Shown: in pieces, positions 59,744 to 64,000 of the stretch
How the letters are laid out: each line of letters opens with the position of its first letter
How positions within the stretch are numbered: position 1 is the first letter of the stretch
From: Metarhizium brunneum
Lineage: Eukaryota > Ascomycota > Sordariomycetes > Hypocreales > Clavicipitaceae
Length of the DNA: 64,000 nucleotides
NCBI RefSeq assembly: GCF_013426205.1
Contig: NC_089428.1
Location: 620,001-684,000 of the forward strand
Reading direction: 5' to 3'
Made by a program: the position numbers and the translations under genes
Notes under the pieces: model-generated
What the model saw: only the letters and a program-made list of their open reading frames with translations
What the model was told of the DNA's origin: nothing
Databases searched by the model: none

Positions 59744-59762
59744 GGTTAGGGTTAGGGTTAGG
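59744..59762 (+). repeat. Short interstitial telomere-like repeat
   Basis: GGTTAGGGTTAGGGTTAGG: two full TTAGGG units and a partial third. TTAGGG is the usual telomere unit of filamentous ascomycetes. It is internal to the window and flanked by unique sequence. Confidence 0.75.
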
Positions 59763-59766
59763 AGTC

Positions 59767-59865
59767 TATCTCTTTGACTGCGATTTGGCTTGTGGAGAAC
59801 TCCACTGCCATACAATTTTCTTAGGTAAGCGAGTCTCCCCAAGCCAAATCGCAGTCAGAGAGATA
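59767..59865. repeat. Long hairpin, 26-bp arms
   Basis: Arms 59767-59792 and 59840-59865 are reverse complements with one mismatch, around a 47-bp spacer that itself begins with a small GTGGAG/CTCCAC stem. It starts 4 bp after the telomere-like array. Confidence 0.75.
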
Positions 59866-60491
59866 GTGGAGCTAACATCAGATAAGTAGCTAGCTTGGAT
59901 AAATAGCAAGACCTACTATGTATCATACATATTATGTACATACAGCCTCAGCTAATATCGACGAGGCATTGCCACTCCCCACGATTCCCTTTTCCCCCGC
60001 ACTCTAACTGCCTCAACGACTTGGTGGACTAAAGGCACGAGTCGAGGAATCATGTTGGCGCGCTCATGAATGCTGACCTGCGTACTCCGTACTTGCCAAG
60101 GAACCCGGCTCTTCATTTCCGTCGTTTCATTCGCCGTTTTTGTTATGCTACAATGCCAACTTGCATGTATTTCATTCTCAGTTTATGCTTTATGCGCCTA
60201 GAGCGAGTTATGCGCTCTGCTAGTCTCCCCCCGCACCCTACAATCATCAATGCCATGATGTTGCCGCCAAGGGCCGTCCAGATGCCGGTATTTTCTCGTC
60301 AGCGGCGTCGGTGGGGGTGGGATCAAAGGAAGCGCTGTATGCACATACATACAATCAATGCGTCAAGGGAAAAATATCCGCACCTGTCGGTGTGTCCACT
60401 TTGACTAGCGAGCCTACGACTAGTACCATTGTGTTTTCGGCTAAAACATGTCACTGGCTGGTGCACATACAAGTTTATAAACGTCAATCAA

Positions 60492-60516
60492 TCTGGTCTG
60501 GTCTGGTCTGGTCTGG
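60492..60516. repeat. Five tandem TCTGG units
   Basis: A perfect 5-bp repeat, followed by degenerate copies (CATCTGGCGTCTGGCGTCTGG-like) to about 60537. Non-coding. Confidence 0.8.
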
Positions 60517-62724
60517 CATCTGGCGTCTGGCGTCTGGTGCGTGGCGCCGCGATGTGCATGCCAGAGCTTGCAAGCCCCAAGGAGGGTAGGGGCCACACAC
60601 ATACATGCAGAACGTGGCTGGAGAGCATGAACAGATATATGAGCACTCTCCACGACAATGCAGGCGCATTCCCTTTGAGTCAGCGTGGTAGGGTCCGGCT
60701 TTCGTGACGAGCAGGGCTTTGGCCAGTCCAAAAAAATCAAAATGGAAGGTACAGGCCGATAATTGCCATATTTGCACATGCAAAGAGCTACCAGACATGA
60801 CACTTGACTTCTCGCAGTTCTACAAGATTGGAATCCTTTTCACGCTATTCCGTCACAAAAAGGTACCCGCTGCTCCGTGTAAAGTATCGTAAAATATTTA
60901 AGTAAGTGGGAAAGTGGCACCTGGGACCTTGGGTATCTCATCGCCCTCACTAGCATGTGCCATGTGTGAGATAATAAATACATCGGCCCGAGATGGCGTG
61001 GAAAATTGACTGGTTCTTGGCTTTGCTTCTGTTCGGTCAATTACAAATAGGGCAGCGCGTGCCGTCTGATTGGCCCCGCCCGCCATTGCCGATACGCCCG
61101 ACGCCATCTAGTCTTGCATCAAATAGATTTCGAATTTCGAACCTGATCAAGTTTTGCCACCTACACCACGAACAATGGACGACTCCTCGCAGTGCAGGAA
61201 CCTGATTTCGCCTCATCAAAGTTCGGCTGAAAAGAAGCCGAGCCGCATAGACCAAAAGAGGCGGCGCCTGTGCATGTGCTGATAATGTAACGACTAGAGT
61301 AGGGGGTTGGGAATTGTGTTGCAGCTACTATATTTTGATACTCGCGAATGTGCCAACCTCGGGGCTTACACCAAGAGAGACGCGGGCATCGTATTTTCTC
61401 CGAGCGGTACGCATCAAGATTCAAGACGAGGTCGGGGTGGTATACTATTGACACTGTAATGTTTTGGAAGTGGTTCATTCAGTATATGGAATTGACCCTG
61501 GTCATTGCATCGCCAACCCTCGCGCCGGGACGTGGCAGTTGACGAAGCGACTGTTGCTCTGAACCAGAGGTTCAATGTTGACAAGTCGAGTGAATACTGC
61601 AGTAATATTAGTTGAAAGGAATGGTGCATACTGTTTTAGATTTTACGCTTACACGATACTTACATCATGCTTGTAATTTCATTTGACTACAGAGCGAAAC
61701 AATTTGAAAATTATGCCATGTACAACTAGGCATCGGGTCTGGTGGACCCCGAGAGCCGCGACCCACCGGACAGAAATCGAGAGGTCAGTGCTCATTTCAG
61801 ACGACTTGTTTGAAGGGTAAACTCTGTTAAATAGCAATCGCCGCAGTTGGTCCGTCTAGCCCAGGAACGTTAGATCTGGTGGAATCCGGGGCTCCCTGAC
61901 CATGGCGTCTACTCGGCTGCCATTGGTTGCGTAGTGCTGCCGTCTTCTTAGGAGGTGCCGCTGCCGAAACGCCCCACTCTTCTGCGCTACCTCACAGGTC
62001 CTGTCAATACTTTTTTCCAAGGGCTGCGATATACTACTAGCGTTATACAAACTTGGAAACAATTAGTACTTGTATTATTATACTGATAGTGAATGGATTT
62101 CTACACCTTTTGAATCAGCATTTTTGAGTGCTTCAAATTACTGCTCGCTACAAAAGCGTCACGCTGCTTGCATTGTCCCGTGGAGGCGGATACCACGCGG
62201 CCCCCGATGTCGCTGGGGTGGACAGCCATCACGACATGCTCCAAGCATGCATCGGTGCACCCACCCCAGACTGCTTCTCACTGTGCCTGCCGATGGTGGT
62301 TCAGAAACCGGCGAGACCGTGGGTGTTCCGGGGACGGGGCTCCCATGTCGCGATTGTGGGAGCATGACATCTGTTTCGCATCTGCCTCTCGTGGCGTCCA
62401 AGATGAAACGTCAGCGCTAGCAGAGATAATAGCCCTGCACGTGGGCGAGGTGGAGCAGCCCGTCGGCTCCGGCACTCGACTGACTTTATCGAAGACTGGA
62501 GCGTTTTTAAAAGCCGCGCCGCCCCCAACTTGGCTTCAACGTCAAACCCACAAACGATGGTGGTGAACCATCACAGACGCTCCCTTAGCCATCTTTTCTG
62601 TCCCTTCCCTTCGTTTGCAATTATCATGCTTCAACTTTTGTAATCCCGTGTCATCAGTCTTTACGGAGCAAAAAAAAAAAAAAACTAGCCCCCGGAGCTG
62701 GTTCTCCCTCGTTTTTTTGCAGAA

Positions 62725-64000
62725 ATGGCCACCAAGATGCCTCCGGGCACTATTCGATTGACGGGTACGTACAGCTCCAGCTGATGCACGGAAACAAGGG
62801 CTCACCAGGACACGCACAGGCCCGGACAAGAAGATTATCCTGCACCCAAAACCGACAGACGACTACGATGATCCCCTGGTGCGTGCTGCTCCCACGCCGA
62901 GATTGATGTGCGCACAACTAACCCGCAGAGCCAGAACTGGTCGGCCCGTCGCAAAGCGCTGCACTTTGGCATCGTCATCTGGTACACGTCGATGACGTTT
63001 GTCCTCATCGAGGAGGCGCACGTCACCTACACGGGTCTCCAGCTGGACCTGGGCGTGAGCGACGACGACATCGCGCTCGAGCGCTCCCTCAGCTTCATCG
63101 GCCTCGGGCTGGCGGGCATCGTGCTCATCCCCCTGGCCTACCGCTACGGCCGACGGCCCCTGTACCTCATGAGCATCCTGACCCAGACGGCGGCGGCCCT
63201 GTGGACGGCCAACGTGAGCACCAAGTCGGAGTACTTCATCAGCAGCGTCGTCACGGGGGCCGCCGCGTCCGTCAGCCAGACGCTGGTGCCCATGACGGTG
63301 GCGGACCTCTTCTTCGTGCACCAGTTCGCCACCATGAACGGCCTGTTCCTGTTCGCCCAGGGCGCCGGCGCCTTCCTGGGCCCCGTGGCCGTCGGCTTCC
63401 TCGTCGACGCGCAGGGCTGGCGCGCCGCCGTGCGCTGGACCGCCGCCGCCCTCGCCTTCACCTTTGTCCTGATGCTCCTGCTGCTCGAGGAGTCGACCTA
63501 CGTGCCCTCGCCGCCGGGCAAGGACGCCGAGGGGCCCGCGGGGGACGTGCTCGAGCGCGAGGACGAGTTCTTCAACCGGCCCGTCTCGTGGGCGAGCACC
63601 GCGGACCCCGTCGACCTCGTCGACGTCAACCGCACCATGACGATTCCCACACGGGCCGTCGTCAGGCTCCCCGCGCCCCCCAAGACGTGGAAGCAGCGGT
63701 TCGCGCTGGTGACGCAGACCAAGCGGCCCATCGGGGTGCGCTTCACGTCCCCGTTTGTCATTCTCGTCAGCTTCCCGGCCGTCGCGTACGCCGCCGTCAC
63801 GTACGGCTCCGTCATGGCCTGGCTGTCGGTGCACCAGCACCTCTCGGCCATCAAGCTGCTCGAGGCGCCCTTCCGGTTCGACTCGTTTGACGTGGGGCTG
63901 TTTGGGCTGGCCCCCTTTGTTGGGCACAGCCTGGGCAGCGTCGTCGTCGCCGCCCTGAACGATCGCTGGGTAGTCCACCTCGCGCGTAGGAACGGCGGCA
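62725..64000 (+). CDS. MFS transporter (HOL1-like, DHA1-type), truncated by the window edge
   Basis: A proton-coupled plasma-membrane transporter of the major facilitator superfamily. Exons 62725-62764, 62820-62878 and 62929 to beyond 64000 give 390 residues within the window. The N-terminal KKIILHPKPTDDYDDPL then SQNWSARRKALHFG is the typical pre-TM1 motif of the fungal HOL1/synaptic-vesicle-like subfamily. TM1 follows (IVIWYTSMTFVLIEEA), then the loop 2-3 motif YRYGRRPLYL. FVHQFATMNGLFLFAQGAGAFLGPVA, the membrane core and a central cytoplasmic loop (FFNRPVSWASTADPVD) come next. The second half begins at WKQRFALVTQTKRPIGVRF. The C-terminal segments are outside the window. The gene is very GC-rich at third positions, which creates long open frames on the other strand. 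The substrate is unknown. Confidence 0.9.

Larger units (their letters stand above)
59299..62724. other. Intergenic region with structured repeats near 59.4-59.9 kb
   Basis: No gene is recognised in about 3.4 kb. The left end holds an inverted-repeat element, a telomere-like array and a hairpin, listed separately. A copy of TACTCCGTA is at 60083-60091 and five TCTGG units lie at 60492-60516. From 60.6 to 62.7 kb only short chance frames are seen. The last part is the MFS promoter, with a poly-A run near 62670. Confidence 0.5.

Noticed and set aside
59744..59762. Chromosome end
   Set aside because: The TTAGGG array is under three units and unique sequence with a gene continues for more than 4 kb on its right, so it is interstitial.
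62863..63978. 371-codon open frame on the minus strand
   Set aside because: It is antisense to the MFS transporter exons. It results from high GC at third codon positions, and its sequence is low-complexity Gly/Arg/Asp/Glu without domain features.
1..64000. tRNA or rRNA genes, CRISPR arrays, bacterial operons, secondary-metabolite core enzymes
   Set aside because: I looked for T-loop-like GGTTCGA contexts, regular spacer-repeat arrays and PKS/NRPS/terpene motifs and found none convincing. A covariance-model scan would be needed to exclude tRNAs formally.

Overview
The window looks like nuclear DNA of a filamentous ascomycete, most likely a sordariomycete of the order Hypocreales. The grounds are short GT-AG introns (mostly 50-70 nt), genes on both strands with their own promoters, fungal-only families (Zn2Cys6 regulator, OPT/isp4 transporter, HOL1-like MFS) and a conserved ascomycete housekeeping set. 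The placement is inferred from protein style, not from a search. No rRNA, tRNA, CRISPR or intact transposon was seen.

Layout. 1-2.1 kb is AT-rich and gene-poor. It holds one compact five-exon gene for a 91-residue, cysteine-containing secreted peptide (825-1451). 2.2-24.8 kb is an accessory stretch: an OPT oligopeptide transporter broken by an in-frame TGA, a Pro1-type tautomerase, a secreted DUF3472-like protein, a secreted GH89 alpha-N-acetylglucosaminidase, a DUF4140/DUF4139 protein, a secreted amidohydrolase and a Zn2Cys6 transcription factor whose zinc cluster is split across three exons. 24.8-32.2 kb is almost empty and carries a diverged repeat pair about 4.8 kb apart. 32.2-34.6 kb is a GID7/WDR26-type LisH-CTLH-WD40 protein. 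34.6-41.6 kb is a second gene-poor stretch. From 41.6 kb onward lies a core block: a Ser-rich protein of unknown function, CSE1 (importin-alpha exporter), TSC2/tuberin (Rheb GAP), the Mis6/CENP-I kinetochore protein and a CAF16-like soluble ABC ATPase. 59.4-59.9 kb is a structured patch with a 248-bp element bounded by exact 26-bp inverted repeats, a short TTAGGG array and a long hairpin. An MFS transporter runs off the right edge.

The genes do not form an operon or an obvious metabolic cluster. GID7 (ubiquitin ligase control of metabolism), TSC2 (TORC1 control), CSE1 (nuclear transport) and CENP-I (centromere) are housekeeping neighbours. The left third has a more accessory, secreted and transport character. 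For the spliced genes I worked out exon joins by hand from GT/AG sites, reading phase and family similarity. Where the summed exon lengths divide by three this is stated. The main points for follow-up are the mini-exon secreted peptide, the interrupted OPT gene, the nine-base motif TACTCCGTA/TACGGAGTA repeated eight times outside genes, and the inverted-repeat element next to CAF16.
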